DNA of 64,000 nucleotides, taken from positions 116,523-180,522 of the forward strand of contig NZ_VDCY01000005.1 in assembly GCF_006517395.1 (NCBI RefSeq), read 5' to 3'. The position numbers and the translations under genes were made by a program. The DNA comes from Terrilactibacillus laevilacticus. Lineage in GTDB: Bacteria; Bacillota; Bacilli; Bacillales; Sporolactobacillaceae. Of this stretch, positions 9,510 through 18,196 are shown in pieces (position 1 is the stretch's first letter; each line of letters begins with the position of its first letter). A model generated the notes under the pieces. That model did not search any database and had not been told where the DNA came from. It saw nothing but the letters and a program-made list of their open reading frames with translations.

Positions 9510-9854
9510 TCAGAAAATGATGACTGAAAACAAAATAAGCCAAACAAGATGACAGACAGCTAATATGACCACACCAGAGTATTTCATTTTTAATGAATAC
9601 TTGTCTTTTATTAAAAAGAACAACAAAGGAATCCCTATCCAAATAACGTAAGCAATGATTGATACACCGATTATTAGAATTAAAGGAAGTAAGGAAAAGT
9701 AAAGCGAAGAAACAATGAGAAATGCTGGAACTGAAGAAAGGATAGGCGTAAAGATAATATAATAGCGAAGAAGATCTTCATATTGTTGTCCAAATACTTT
9801 CCATGACTCAATATGAGCTTTTACCCGTGAATTGTCTAGAAATCGACCAACCAT
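9510..9854 (-). CDS. Small membrane protein of unknown function
   Basis: The 114-residue protein is read from an ATG at 9854, which has a GGAGG site 8 bases upstream; a longer reading from 9869 would start inside that ribosome site. An N-terminal soluble stretch (MVGRFLDNSRVKAHIESWKV) is followed by three hydrophobic helices, around residues 35-55, 57-80 and 92-112. I do not recognise the family. It sits where B. subtilis has ypuI (between scpB and dacB) but does not look like it. Repeats lie on both sides (B1 and D), so it is transcribed alone or from the scpAB transcript. Confidence 0.6.
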   Translation of the reverse strand: MVGRFLDNSRVKAHIESWKVFGQQYEDLLRYYIIFTPILSSVPAFLIVSSLYFSLLPLILIIGVSIIAYVIWIGIPLLFFLIKDKYSLKMKYSGVVILAVCHLVWLILFSVIIF

Positions 9855-9921
9855 ATCATGCACCTCCATGGATTAACCTATGAAGGTAAAAGAGAAAATA
9901 TCACATTAGATTCTCTGTTTT

Positions 9922-10040
9922 AGTTAGCGGAAGGCGCTTAACTTCTGGGGGATTAGCGTTACAGACGCCCCCCCCCAAAAGCTCGACGAGGAGGCTCGGC
10001 GAACCCCCCGGAAAGCAAGCTCCTGGAGCGGAAATTAACC
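9922..10040 (+). repeat. Family D repeat (degenerate)
   Basis: The ends are TAGCGGAAGGCGCTTAAC and GAGCGGAAATTAAC, with internal CGACGAGGAGGCTCGGCGAA and CCCCGGAAAGCAAGC. It resembles a repeat I remember from several Bacillus genomes, built on GCGGAAGGC...GAGCGGAAAT, though it is eroded and has a run of nine C. Only one copy is in the window. Confidence 0.55.
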
Positions 10041-10061
10041 TTTTCTCCTACGATTCATATA

Positions 10062-10112
10062 CAAAAATTGGCAAAGGGCATCGAAGAGCGTACTCTCGAT
10101 ACCTTTTGCCGG
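10062..10112 (-). terminator. Terminator of scpAB
   Basis: On the minus strand the stem GGCAAAAGGTATCGA / TCGATGCCCTTTGCC has a short loop and is followed by AATTTTTG. It lies about 35 bases after the scpB stop. Confidence 0.75.
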
Positions 10113-10145
10113 CAATCTAAAAACCTCCATAAATAGATGTTTCTT

Positions 10146-10736
10146 CTAAAGGTCCATCATTGTTCTTTTAAACTGATCATAAAACAAATCGGATTCTTCA
10201 CCTTCACTCTCTTCAAAATCTTGTTGTGATATTGGCGGCAGATCCTCAAGTGATTGCAAACCGAAATACGTGAAAAATTGATTTGTGACTCCATACAGAA
10301 TAGCCCTTCCTGTTCCTTCAGCTCTTCCCACTTCTTTTATAAGCCCTCTTGAAACAAGTGTTTGAAGAGCCTTCTCAGATTTCACGCCGCGGATGTCTTC
10401 AATTTCAATCCGTGAAATGGGCATTCGATACGCAATTATCGCGATCGTTTCAAGTGCTGCTTGGGAAAGTGAAGCACTTACTGGCGTTTGCACATATTTC
10501 TTTATGTAGTTAGCAAGATATGGTTTTGTAACAAGTTGATAACCTTCAGGTCGGTCTACGATGGTTATCCCGCTATCCTCACTTTCATAGGAGACTTTCA
10601 ACTCTTCTATAATTTGACGAATGGTGCTTTGATTCGTTTCTAATATCTGTTCTAGTTGAGCAAGAAGAAGGCCTTCATCTCCTGCAACATATAATAATCC
10701 CTCAATAATAGCTTTCATTGTCGGTTTTGCTGGCAT
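10146..10736 (-). CDS. scpB: Segregation and condensation protein B
   Basis: Winged-helix subunit of the Smc-ScpA-ScpB condensin that compacts and segregates chromosomes. The start is set at ATG 10736 (MPAKPTMKAIIEGLLYVAG), with a GGGAGGG site 7 bases upstream. The motifs AIIAYRMPISRIEIEDIRGV and GRAEGTGRAILYGVT are typical of ScpB. Length 196 residues is usual. It overlaps the end of scpA by 35 bases, so translation is coupled. Confidence 0.94.
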   Translation of the reverse strand: MPAKPTMKAIIEGLLYVAGDEGLLLAQLEQILETNQSTIRQIIEELKVSYESEDSGITIVDRPEGYQLVTKPYLANYIKKYVQTPVSASLSQAALETIAIIAYRMPISRIEIEDIRGVKSEKALQTLVSRGLIKEVGRAEGTGRAILYGVTNQFFTYFGLQSLEDLPPISQQDFEESEGEESDLFYDQFKRTMMDL

Positions 10737-11505
10737 TATGTTCCCTCCCATCAACCAAGCTGATCGTTATCTCATCAAAATTATCCTCCTGTATACAATA
10801 GATTTGATGCTTTTTCATAAGCTCTAACATCGCTAAGAAAGTGACGACAATATGAGTACGATCCGGGTACGTAAACAAAGATTCAAATGTAAGTGGGGTC
10901 TTTGACTCTTCTAATACATCGACAATTTCAACCATTCGTTGCCCAATTGGTAGCTGGTTGCGTTCTATCTTTGTTTTTAAAGGCTTCATGAGCTTCTTTT
11001 TCTTCATCAATCTTTGAAATGCCCCTAGCATATCAAAGATTGTTGCCCTAGGGCCAATCATTGGAGGAGGAGACCCATTTAGTTGTTGCTTATATTCCTT
11101 CAAATCACTTGTAGGCTTGGAAAACTGTTCGCTTTGAACTTGTTCAAACGTTTTAAATTGTTCTGCGGCTTGTTTATATTGTTTATATTCAATTAATCGA
11201 TTCATTAATTCTTCACGTGGATCTTCCTCGATTACATCCTCTTCGTCATATAACTCTTCTGGTTCTTGTTTAGGAAGGAGCATTTTACTCTTCATGGCAA
11301 TTAAAGTTGCTGCCATAACAAGATATTCACTAGCTACATCAAGCTCTAGCACTTTCATCTGATGAATAAATTCTAAATATTGCTCTGTTATTTCCGCAAC
11401 TGGAATGTCATAAATATCAATCTCTAACTGTTTAATTAAATGTAATAATAAATCAAGAGGCCCTTCAAAAGCATCTATTTTTATCTTATATTCCAAATTC
11501 ATCAT
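10702..11505 (-). CDS. scpA: Segregation and condensation protein A
   Basis: Kleisin subunit of the Smc-ScpAB complex, 267 residues. It shows the N-terminal FEGPLDLLLHLIKQLEIDIYD motif that binds Smc and ScpB and the region VMAATLIAMKSKMLLP. The C-terminal winged helix (VVTFLAMLELMKKHQI) contacts the Smc head. Two adjacent ATG codons are possible starts. A 52-residue acidic and Gln-rich linker is normal for kleisins. Confidence 0.94.
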   Translation of the reverse strand: MMNLEYKIKIDAFEGPLDLLLHLIKQLEIDIYDIPVAEITEQYLEFIHQMKVLELDVASEYLVMAATLIAMKSKMLLPKQEPEELYDEEDVIEEDPREELMNRLIEYKQYKQAAEQFKTFEQVQSEQFSKPTSDLKEYKQQLNGSPPPMIGPRATIFDMLGAFQRLMKKKKLMKPLKTKIERNQLPIGQRMVEIVDVLEESKTPLTFESLFTYPDRTHIVVTFLAMLELMKKHQIYCIQEDNFDEITISLVDGREHNASKTDNESYY

Positions 11506-11591
11506 CCTGACACACGACTCGTGTTACTTTTAGCTACCCATTTATGTTATGCGATTATCTCTGCATAAAAAAAAGAAACTGAATACAGTTA

Positions 11592-11984
11592 TTATTCGGT
11601 CTCTTCCGTGTTTTCATTAGCATCCTTTTTAGCTTCTTTTAAACATTTATCTACAAATTCCTCAATTTTCTTTTGAGGAACGATGGGTATGCCTTCTTGG
11701 CTTAACAATTGATTTAAAGCCTTTAGCATTGTCTTTCCGATGCCTTGATGCCGATAAGAAGGATTGACACTCACATGTTCAATGATAGCCTTATCCTCTT
11801 CTAAATGAATGCCTATAGCTCCCAAAATATCGTCTTCATCTTTCCATAAAAAAAGTTGCCATTCATCATTTTCTTCATATTTTTTAATCGTTTTTTGAAG
11901 TTTTTTTATATCTTTCTCAGTTGGTACAAAAGAAAGAAGCCCCATGGCTATTTTTTCGTAACTTTTTTTATATCGAATTAACAT
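11592..11984 (-). CDS. ribT: RibT-like GNAT acetyltransferase
   Basis: GNAT-fold acyltransferase, 130 residues. It has the acetyl-CoA loop in VNPSYRHQGIGKTMLKALNQ (R-x-x-G-I-G) and ends in an acidic tail. In B. subtilis RibT is the last gene of the riboflavin operon and its substrate is unknown. Here ribDEAH are absent from the neighbourhood, and ribT stands alone between scpA and lysA. The call relies on sequence resemblance plus position next to scpA. The function is not established. Confidence 0.75.
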   Translation of the reverse strand: MLIRYKKSYEKIAMGLLSFVPTEKDIKKLQKTIKKYEENDEWQLFLWKDEDDILGAIGIHLEEDKAIIEHVSVNPSYRHQGIGKTMLKALNQLLSQEGIPIVPQKKIEEFVDKCLKEAKKDANENTEETE

Positions 11985-12203
11985 ATTATACCCCTCATTA
12001 ATTATGAGTACCTAAATTCCCATAAACATTATAAACAAAAAAGTATCTTTTTGCTATATTATATCCAAACTTTTAATAAATGTTCATTAAAAATAAGCCA
12101 AATATTATATGATACTCTTCATTTCTCTAAAAATAAGAAGAGCCATATCTAAACTAAGGATAAAATGAACGTCATGTTTAAGTCTATCATCAATTCAATG
12201 ACA
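11985..12203. other. Intergenic, nothing recognised
   Basis: AT-rich spacer upstream of ribT. No ORF with a ribosome site, no hairpin with a T-run and no repeat was recognised. Confidence 0.5.
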
Positions 12204-12210
12204 ATAAAAG

Positions 12211-12363
12211 AGGTTGTTCAAAAAGTCACCAAATGATAAGCTACGAATCCTCGGCGCCCGCTTGTTTTTCCGGTCCTCATGTAGTAAAAACCTACATTCT
12301 GGTCCTCAAAACAGCGCCGCCTTGATCTTCTTGCTTCTAATTTGCCGCCTTTTTGAACACACA
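12211..12363 (+). repeat. Family A repeat, copy A2 (short form)
   Basis: 153 bp, plus orientation. The short middle module (ATGTAG / CTACAT hairpin) is followed by the short right module (CTTCTTGCTTCTAATTTG). It is flanked by an exact ACAATAAAAG on both sides (12201-12210 and 12361-12370). It lies just beyond the lysA terminator. Confidence 0.9.
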
Positions 12364-12373
12364 ATAAAAGGGT

Positions 12374-12406
12374 AAAGAAAGATCCTCTGGTTTTAACCAG
12401 AGGATC
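12374..12406 (-). terminator. Terminator of lysA
   Basis: Perfect 12-bp stem GATCCTCTGGTT / AACCAGAGGATC with a two-base centre, followed on the minus strand by TTTCTTT. It starts 10 bases after the lysA stop. Confidence 0.92.
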
Positions 12407-12416
12407 TAGTCTAAAA

Positions 12417-13733
12417 TTAATGCGTAGGTTCTTGTGAATACGAACAATCAAAGCGAACTAAATCTTCATATGTTTCCCTTTGAATCACTAATTTTGATTC
12501 ACCATTTTCTACAAACACAACAGCGGGTTTTGGCAACCGATTATAATGATTTGCCATTGAATATCCATAGGCACCTGTACATAGTACAGCTAAAATGTCT
12601 CCACTTTCACTTTTTGGAATTTTCGCATCATGAATTAAAATATCACCTGACTCACAACATTTTCCTGCGATCGTGACAACTTCGGTATCCTTAGCATTCG
12701 CCTTATTTGCCAATACGGCTTCATATTTCGCCTGATACAAAGCTGGTCTAAGATTATCTGCCATGCCGCCATCAACAGAGACATATTTACGAATACCTGG
12801 AATGGTTTTGTATGAACCAAGTTTATAAAGTGTGGTTCCTGCTTCACCCACAATAACACGACCAGGTTCAACCCAAATTTCAGGAATAGGCATTTGATGG
12901 GCATCACTTTCCGCCATCACAGTGGTAACAATGGCATCTATATAGGTTGAAATAGGAAGTGGCTGATCATCATTATTGTATTTAATACCAAAACCACCGC
13001 CAACATTGAGTACTTCGCAAGAAAAATCAAGTTCCTTTTTCCATTCTGATAAATAGTTATAAATATTCTTAATTGCAAGTTTGAATCCTTCAGTGTCAAA
13101 AATTTGCGATCCAATGTGACAATGAAGTCCTCTCAGCTGAAGATAAGCCGAATTCATCACTTGTTTTACCGCTTCTTCTGCAGCACCATTGACTAGGCTG
13201 AAACCAAATTTAGAATCTTCTTGTCCAGTCATAATATAATCATGTGTGTGTGCTTCAACACCAGGCGTAATGCGCAATAATATATTAACGGGTTTTTGTC
13301 TTTCCTTACACAAATACTCTAAGCACTCAATTTCATAGAAATTATCAATGATAATAGTACCGATATTGACATTTAAAGCATAGTCTAACTCATCAATCGT
13401 TTTGTTATTACCATGAAATTGAATATTTTTAGCAGGAAAGCCTGCTTTAATCGCTGTAAATAATTCTCCCCCAGATACCACATCTAGAGATAAACCTAAC
13501 TCATTCGCTAACTGAACCATAGCAATGCTTGAAAATGCTTTACTTGCATAAGCAACATGCCAGGTTAAGGATGGATATTTTGAGAAAGCCGATTGAAAAG
13601 CCTTTGCTTGATTACGAATGTGTTGGACATCATAAACATATAATGGTGATCCATATTGTTTGACTAAGTCAACGGTATCCACCCCACCTATGGTAAGATG
13701 TCCTTTTTCGTTGACATGTTGTATTCCACGCAA
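12417..13733 (-). CDS. lysA: Diaminopimelate decarboxylase
   Basis: PLP enzyme that converts meso-diaminopimelate to L-lysine, 438 residues. PLP-lysine motif VAYASKAF, the glycine-rich phosphate loop (LNVGGGFGIKY), and the C-terminal GKCCESGDIL and GAYGYSMANHYNRLPKP signatures are all present. The start is a TTG at 13733 with AAGGAGAGGG upstream. The leader carries a lysine riboswitch and terminator, so lysine represses the gene. An A-type element (13761-13897) separates the riboswitch terminator from the ribosome site. It is monocistronic, with its own promoter and terminator. Confidence 0.96.
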   Translation of the reverse strand: MRGIQHVNEKGHLTIGGVDTVDLVKQYGSPLYVYDVQHIRNQAKAFQSAFSKYPSLTWHVAYASKAFSSIAMVQLANELGLSLDVVSGGELFTAIKAGFPAKNIQFHGNNKTIDELDYALNVNIGTIIIDNFYEIECLEYLCKERQKPVNILLRITPGVEAHTHDYIMTGQEDSKFGFSLVNGAAEEAVKQVMNSAYLQLRGLHCHIGSQIFDTEGFKLAIKNIYNYLSEWKKELDFSCEVLNVGGGFGIKYNNDDQPLPISTYIDAIVTTVMAESDAHQMPIPEIWVEPGRVIVGEAGTTLYKLGSYKTIPGIRKYVSVDGGMADNLRPALYQAKYEAVLANKANAKDTEVVTIAGKCCESGDILIHDAKIPKSESGDILAVLCTGAYGYSMANHYNRLPKPAVVFVENGESKLVIQRETYEDLVRFDCSYSQEPTH

Positions 13734-13760
13734 TATTACCCTCTCCTTAAGTTAATAAAA

Positions 13761-13897
13761 TGCGTGTTCAAAAAGACTAAAATAAGAATATCTTAAAAAA
13801 TGACAAACCAAGCTGAGGATTTATCTCATCAACCAAGCCAAAGCAGAGAACCTAGATAATAGGTTACAGATCTCTTTTTGTCAACTTTTTGAACAAC
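13761..13897 (-). repeat. Element with family A ends and unrelated interior (A16)
   Basis: TGCGTGTTCAAAAAG at one end and CTTTTTGAACAAC at the other match family A termini (minus orientation). The interior shows none of the A modules; it has a GAGAACCTA...TAGGT...TCTC hairpin. No clear 7-bp target duplication is seen. It lies in the lysA leader. Confidence 0.65.
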
Positions 13898-13921
13898 TAG
13901 AAAAAGTCATTTCAAATGTAT

Positions 13922-13962
13922 ATAAAAAAGCCTATGCAACGAAGTACATAAGCTTTTTTAAG
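13922..13962 (-). terminator. Riboswitch-controlled terminator in the lysA leader
   Basis: Stem AAAAAAGCTTATGTA / TGCATAGGCTTTTTT with a TTCG-type loop and a T-run. It directly follows the lysine aptamer, so it is the likely expression platform. Confidence 0.85.
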
Positions 13963-13969
13963 CCGTACC

Positions 13970-14172
13970 TCATTGAGCAGTAGTCCTCCACTATATATTA
14001 GATCATAGTGATCATTATAGTGACAATTTAGTGCTTGTTCAACACTAAACCAGTACATCTATCTTAGGTATAAATAAGATGACTTCGGCAATTTGACCTT
14101 TCAAGAACCTTCATTGCTCCCTTCGCTCAGGTGTCTTTACTCATTCGCCTTGCACCCCTATTCTCAATAAAG
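13970..14172 (-). ncRNA. Lysine riboswitch (L box)
   Basis: Read on the minus strand, the conserved blocks of the L box appear in order: AGGGGTGCAAGGCGAATGAG, GAAAGGTCAAATTGCCGAAG, TACTGGTTTAGTG...GCACTAAATTGTCA and GTGGAGGACTACTGC. These align block by block with the lysC leader of B. subtilis as I remember it. A promoter lies upstream, a terminator downstream and lysA is the first gene after it. Lysine binding should favour the terminator and switch lysA off. Confidence 0.92.
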
Positions 14173-14194
14173 AGGTCATATGAAATTATTTGCT

Positions 14195-14223
14195 ATTCTA
14201 ACATGTTGCTATAAAAATGACAA
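14195..14223 (-). promoter_or_regulatory. Sigma-A promoter of lysA
   Basis: TTGTCA (14218-14223), 17-bp spacer, TAGAAT (14195-14200) on the minus strand. It lies between the spoVAF stop and the L box, so lysA is transcribed independently of spoVA. Confidence 0.82.
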
Positions 14224-14278
14224 GCATTCATTTAATAACAATAAATACAAAATCATTTTTATGACTTATTAAGTGACA

Positions 14279-15766
14279 TTAACCATTATCCTGCTTTGGC
14301 ATCCGATACTTGTCTTGTGGTTTTAAAATGCTTGGGCGAATTCGTGCTGTCGGCATGGCTCTTCTGAGCATAATATTATAAAACCCTGTCGGATTGAAAG
14401 GGATTAATGGCCATAAGTAAGGTATATTGAGGTTTTGAACTCTGGCCAAGTAAACGATAAACACGGTAACGCCAATAACAAAACCTGGAACACCGAAGAC
14501 ACTAGCTAAAACGGTTAAAATAAGTCTAGTGATTTTATTAGCAACCCCTAATTCGTAGCTTGGCGTTGCATATCCTCCGATTGCAGCAACGGCAGCATAC
14601 AAAATGACTTCAGGTAAAAAAATACCTACTTGAATAGCGATTTGCCCAATTAAAACTGCCGCAATAAGGCCAAGTGCTGTTGATAAAGCCGTAGGAGTAT
14701 GTACCGCCGCCATTCTTAATATCTCAATCCCAAGTTCTGCAAGGATAATTTGAAAAAGTAAAGGTAAATGGTAATTGTGTTTATTCGGACCAATAAAATT
14801 CAGATTACCAGGAAGAAGATGATGTTGCACAAGCAATATCCACAAAGGAAGTAAAAAGACAGATGTAAAAATAGCAATAAATCTGATCCATCTCGTCATC
14901 GCCCCAACAGCAACAACTTGCCTGTACTCTTCAGCATGCTGAACATGATGAAAAAGAGTGACAGGGATGATGATCACACTTGGTGATGTATCTGCGATGA
15001 TAATGATATGGCCTTCAAGAAGATGGGCTGCGGCAACATCCGGCCGTCCCGTATAACGCACCATCGGATAGGGGTTCCAACCTTGTTTTAAGATAAATTC
15101 TTCAATTGATTTATCTGCCATTGGAATACCATCTACATTTATTTTTTTCATTTCACTTCGTACAGCTTTAAGCAAATCTGGATTAACAACATCCTTTAAA
15201 TAGCTAATGCAAACGTCCGTTTTTGAACGTTCACCGACTTGAAGCAACTCATTTCGAAATCGTTCATCACGAATCCGTCGTCTAATTAGTCCAATATTTT
15301 CAATGATATTCTCTGTAAATCCATCTTTTGAACCACGAATGACTTTTTCAACGTCAGGTTCTTCGGGTGTTCTTCCAGGATAGTGACGAGTATCTACAAC
15401 GATTCCGACATTTTCCCCATCGATAAGAAGGATGATCAGCCCAGAAAGCATTTTATCAACGACTTCATCAAGCGATGTTATTTCACTTACTTGTAGGTGT
15501 GAAAAATGCGTTTTTAACAGATCAAACATATTTCTTGCCCCATTATGGTTATCCGTAATGAAATTCATATTTTGAATTAAGGCAACAATAACCGGCGTTT
15601 CGACAAGCGAATTGCTGTAGAAGATTGACATTTCTTTGCCTAGCATCTTCAAATCACGATGTCCTACGTCAAAATTAAATGGGCCAATATCTAATCTTGA
15701 TTTTAAATAATCTACATTGTCTTTTAATCGTTTATGAATGGGTGTCTTTTTCACTACTGTTGTCAT
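14279..15766 (-). CDS. spoVAF: Stage V sporulation protein AF (GerA-type spore protein)
   Basis: Membrane protein of 495 residues, related to the A subunits of germinant receptors. The N-terminal soluble region (about 1-270, MVRYTGRPDVAAAHLLEGHI near its end) is followed by a cluster of transmembrane helices (about 285-455) and a basic tail. The start at ATG 15766 has AAAGGAG 8 bases upstream and overlaps spoVAEA by 35 bases. It is the last gene of spoVA. In Bacillus SpoVAF is part of the inner-membrane germination machinery. No terminator is visible after it. Confidence 0.93.
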   Translation of the reverse strand: MTTVVKKTPIHKRLKDNVDYLKSRLDIGPFNFDVGHRDLKMLGKEMSIFYSNSLVETPVIVALIQNMNFITDNHNGARNMFDLLKTHFSHLQVSEITSLDEVVDKMLSGLIILLIDGENVGIVVDTRHYPGRTPEEPDVEKVIRGSKDGFTENIIENIGLIRRRIRDERFRNELLQVGERSKTDVCISYLKDVVNPDLLKAVRSEMKKINVDGIPMADKSIEEFILKQGWNPYPMVRYTGRPDVAAAHLLEGHIIIIADTSPSVIIIPVTLFHHVQHAEEYRQVVAVGAMTRWIRFIAIFTSVFLLPLWILLVQHHLLPGNLNFIGPNKHNYHLPLLFQIILAELGIEILRMAAVHTPTALSTALGLIAAVLIGQIAIQVGIFLPEVILYAAVAAIGGYATPSYELGVANKITRLILTVLASVFGVPGFVIGVTVFIVYLARVQNLNIPYLWPLIPFNPTGFYNIMLRRAMPTARIRPSILKPQDKYRMPKQDNG

Positions 15767-16319
15767 AAAAGCCACTCCTTTCTAAGATAAGTTTTATCGC
15801 AGATACGGTTATTGGTGTACCTTTTTCAATCGTATCCATACCGCGCATCTTCCCTAGGTCTCCAATCCCTACAACTAGAGGAATCCTCAAACGGTCTAAT
15901 ACGTAGACCGTATCTCCTGAAATACGTCCTAATTCTAAATCTGGGAGCCCTTCTTTATCCACCCCATATTCCGTTAGTTGTCCCGTGTTATCTATACTAA
16001 CATCAACCCTTGTCCACTCATGGTTGGCGCTGTTTGACGCTACGGCTAAAACACCTAGCACATGAATACTCTTGTTACTCGCAACGTATTCAAGTGCTTG
16101 TTCTCCTTGTCCCTTACCGTTAAATCCTGAATCATCAAACATAACAAGAACTGGATCCGTTGGAGCTTTAAGTATCTTACTTACGATATCTTGACCACTA
16201 AGAACCGTTGGATTGCCTGCTGATTGAGATATACACCCGCAATGAAGAAGCTTAGCAGCATTCTCAACGGCCTCTCTTGCATATTGATCACCATCTGTAA
16301 TAAGAATGACATGTTTCAT
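15732..16319 (-). CDS. spoVAEA: Stage V sporulation protein AEA
   Basis: Soluble protein of 195 residues, start ATG 16319 (MKHVILITDGDQYAREAVENA) preceded by GGGGTGAGG. It has the conserved SQSAGNPTVLSGQDIV and FDDSGFNGKGQGE stretches of this family and a predicted alpha/beta fold. Its place between spoVAEB and spoVAF matches B. subtilis. It is thought to work with the SpoVA channel for dipicolinic acid, but its own activity is unknown. Confidence 0.9.
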   Translation of the reverse strand: MKHVILITDGDQYAREAVENAAKLLHCGCISQSAGNPTVLSGQDIVSKILKAPTDPVLVMFDDSGFNGKGQGEQALEYVASNKSIHVLGVLAVASNSANHEWTRVDVSIDNTGQLTEYGVDKEGLPDLELGRISGDTVYVLDRLRIPLVVGIGDLGKMRGMDTIEKGTPITVSAIKLILERSGFYDNSSEKDTHS

Positions 16320-16324
16320 CAACC

Positions 16325-16675
16325 TCACCCCTTAGGTTTAAAAATGAGTGCGACAATAAATCCAAACAGAATCGCAGATGTTATACCAGCAGAAGTTAGT
16401 TTAAAGACCCCCATCAAAATACCGATATAACCATGCTCATGGCCTTCAGCCATTGCACCATGGAGAAGCGAATGTCCAAAACTTGTTATAGGTACAGATG
16501 CACCGGCTCCTGCGAACTCAATTAACTTATCGTAAATGCTAAAGACATCCAAAGCTGCTCCTATAACTGTAAAAGAAACAATCACATGGGCGGGCGTTAG
16601 TTTAAAAACATCTAAGAGAAGTTGACCAACGACACAGATTAATCCACCAACAAGAAAAGCGTATAAAAAAATCAT
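16325..16675 (-). CDS. spoVAEB: Stage V sporulation protein AEB (membrane)
   Basis: Small membrane protein of 116 residues homologous to SpoVAC. The real start is ATG 16675 ([20 protein letters not shown]), overlapping the spoVAD stop (ATGA). Shared SpoVAC/AE signatures are [31 protein letters not shown] and the C-terminal hydrophobic helix. It is part of the dipicolinic-acid channel in the spore inner membrane. A longer in-frame reading to 16858 runs antisense-free into spoVAD but lacks a ribosome site. Confidence 0.92.
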   Translation of the reverse strand: MIFLYAFLVGGLICVVGQLLLDVFKLTPAHVIVSFTVIGAALDVFSIYDKLIEFAGAGASVPITSFGHSLLHGAMAEGHEHGYIGILMGVFKLTSAGITSAILFGFIVALIFKPKG

Positions 16676-17691
16676 GAATTTTGACCTCCTGCTGCTTCTA
16701 AAACGACTCCATGTGCGATACACGGAATGGTTTCTTTTTGCATGATAACAGTCGGATTTAATAAGGCTCCTGTAGCCACAACAAGAACCCTTTTTATCGT
16801 GCCCTTCGTTAATTGTTTTACCAGATGTCCATATGTGACCACTGCTGAGCAAGCACATCCGCTCCCACCAGCACTCACCGGCTGATTTGGCCTATAAATC
16901 ATTAAACCGCAATCATGGTGATTCTGACTGATGTCTAATTTTTTCTCTAATAATAGTTGTTTTAAGATTGGACTTCCGACACTCGATAGATCACCCGTTA
17001 CGATCATATCAAAATCCTGTGGGTTATAATCTGTATCTTGAAAAAACGTATAAATGGTATCGGCTGCAGCTGGTGCCATCGCCGTCCCCATATTATTTGG
17101 ATCCCCAATTCCCCAATCAATGACTTTGCCTATAATGGCTTCTTTAACGATGACATGAGATGTCTTTTGGGATAACAAGGCAACACCTGCACCTGTGACT
17201 GTAAATGTTTTTGTTTTTACAGTCGGACCACCATATTCCGTCGGATAACGAAATTGTCTTTCAGTTGCTCCATTATGGCTGCTGACCCCGCATAAAGCCG
17301 TTTGTGCATAGCCACTATCAATAAGCTGAGCTCCCAAAGCGAGGGATTCCATTGAAGTGGAGCACGCCCCGAAGAGTCCTAGAAAAGGGATTTGAACTTC
17401 TCTGGCAATAAAGTTCGATGTGACGGTTTGATTTAACAAATCACCAGCGAGAAAGATATCAATATTTTTCGTAGTCTGATTTGCTTTATTTAAGCAAATG
17501 GTAATCGCTTCTTGAAGTAATTTTCTTTCAGCTGCTTCCCAATTCTTTTCGTCACAATGTAACTTATCAAACCACTTATCAAAACTATCTTTTAAAGGTC
17601 CTTGTGATTCTAGTGGACCTACCGTAGTGCCTGTGGAGTTGATATAGATTGGTTTCTCAAATCTCCATGTCTGTTTTCCGATTTTACCCAT
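16672..17691 (-). CDS. spoVAD: Stage V sporulation protein AD
   Basis: Soluble 339-residue protein with a thiolase-like fold that binds dipicolinic acid for uptake into and release from the spore. Signatures are [20 protein letters not shown] at the N-terminus, [20 protein letters not shown] (the thiolase cysteine region) and [20 protein letters not shown]. Length matches SpoVAD (338). It is encoded between spoVAC (16-base gap) and spoVAEB (4-base overlap). Confidence 0.96.
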   Translation of the reverse strand: MGKIGKQTWRFEKPIYINSTGTTVGPLESQGPLKDSFDKWFDKLHCDEKNWEAAERKLLQEAITICLNKANQTTKNIDIFLAGDLLNQTVTSNFIAREVQIPFLGLFGACSTSMESLALGAQLIDSGYAQTALCGVSSHNGATERQFRYPTEYGGPTVKTKTFTVTGAGVALLSQKTSHVIVKEAIIGKVIDWGIGDPNNMGTAMAPAAADTIYTFFQDTDYNPQDFDMIVTGDLSSVGSPILKQLLLEKKLDISQNHHDCGLMIYRPNQPVSAGGSGCACSAVVTYGHLVKQLTKGTIKRVLVVATGALLNPTVIMQKETIPCIAHGVVLEAAGGQNS

Positions 17692-17707
17692 ATAACATTC
17701 CTCCTCA

Positions 17708-18166
17708 TCACTTTAATAAGTGTTCAATAAATAAACGAATCGCACCAAAAACAGTAGCTGATACGACTCCAAAGACGATAACCGCTCCAGCTAATTTGAA
17801 TAAATTTGTTGCAATACCAAGGACGATCCCTTCACTTTTCGATTCAAGCGCGGCACTTGTTATTGAATTTGCAAATCCTGTAACTGGGACGAGAGAACCA
17901 GCTCCTGCATATCGAGCAAACTTATCGTATACACCAAAACCTGTAAGAAGTGCTGAAATAAGAATCAATGTCGCACTCGTTAGATTTCCTGCGTTATCCT
18001 CTGTAAAGTGAAAAGAATGTATATACATCTCCTGAAGGCTTTGACCAATAACACAAATAGCACCACCAAATAGAAACGCCTTTAAGCAATTCATAAAATA
18101 TGGAACGGAAGGCTGATAAGATTTCATGTTTTTGCTATAATTTTTTGGATCATTTAATTTGACCAT
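17708..18166 (-). CDS. spoVAC: Stage V sporulation protein AC (membrane channel subunit)
   Basis: Membrane protein of 152 residues, start ATG 18166 with AGGAGG 8 bases upstream. Motifs are PYFMNCLKAFLFGGAICVIG and DKFARYAGAGSLVPVTGFAN. As family knowledge, SpoVAC forms a mechanosensitive channel for Ca-dipicolinate in the spore inner membrane. The 30-residue polar N-terminus is normal for this subunit and absent in SpoVAEB. Confidence 0.95.
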   Translation of the reverse strand: MVKLNDPKNYSKNMKSYQPSVPYFMNCLKAFLFGGAICVIGQSLQEMYIHSFHFTEDNAGNLTSATLILISALLTGFGVYDKFARYAGAGSLVPVTGFANSITSAALESKSEGIVLGIATNLFKLAGAVIVFGVVSATVFGAIRLFIEHLLK

Positions 18167-18196
18167 ATCGATTTCCTCCTGTCTTAAACACATTTT

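Noticed and set aside
12218..12451. 77-codon minus-strand ORF across repeat A2 and the end of lysA
   Set aside because: Lies mostly in a non-coding repeat; similar frames are not kept open in other copies.
14195..14278. Terminator for spoVAF
   Set aside because: No stem with T-run found between the stop and the lysA promoter; spoVA transcripts may run into the riboswitch terminator.
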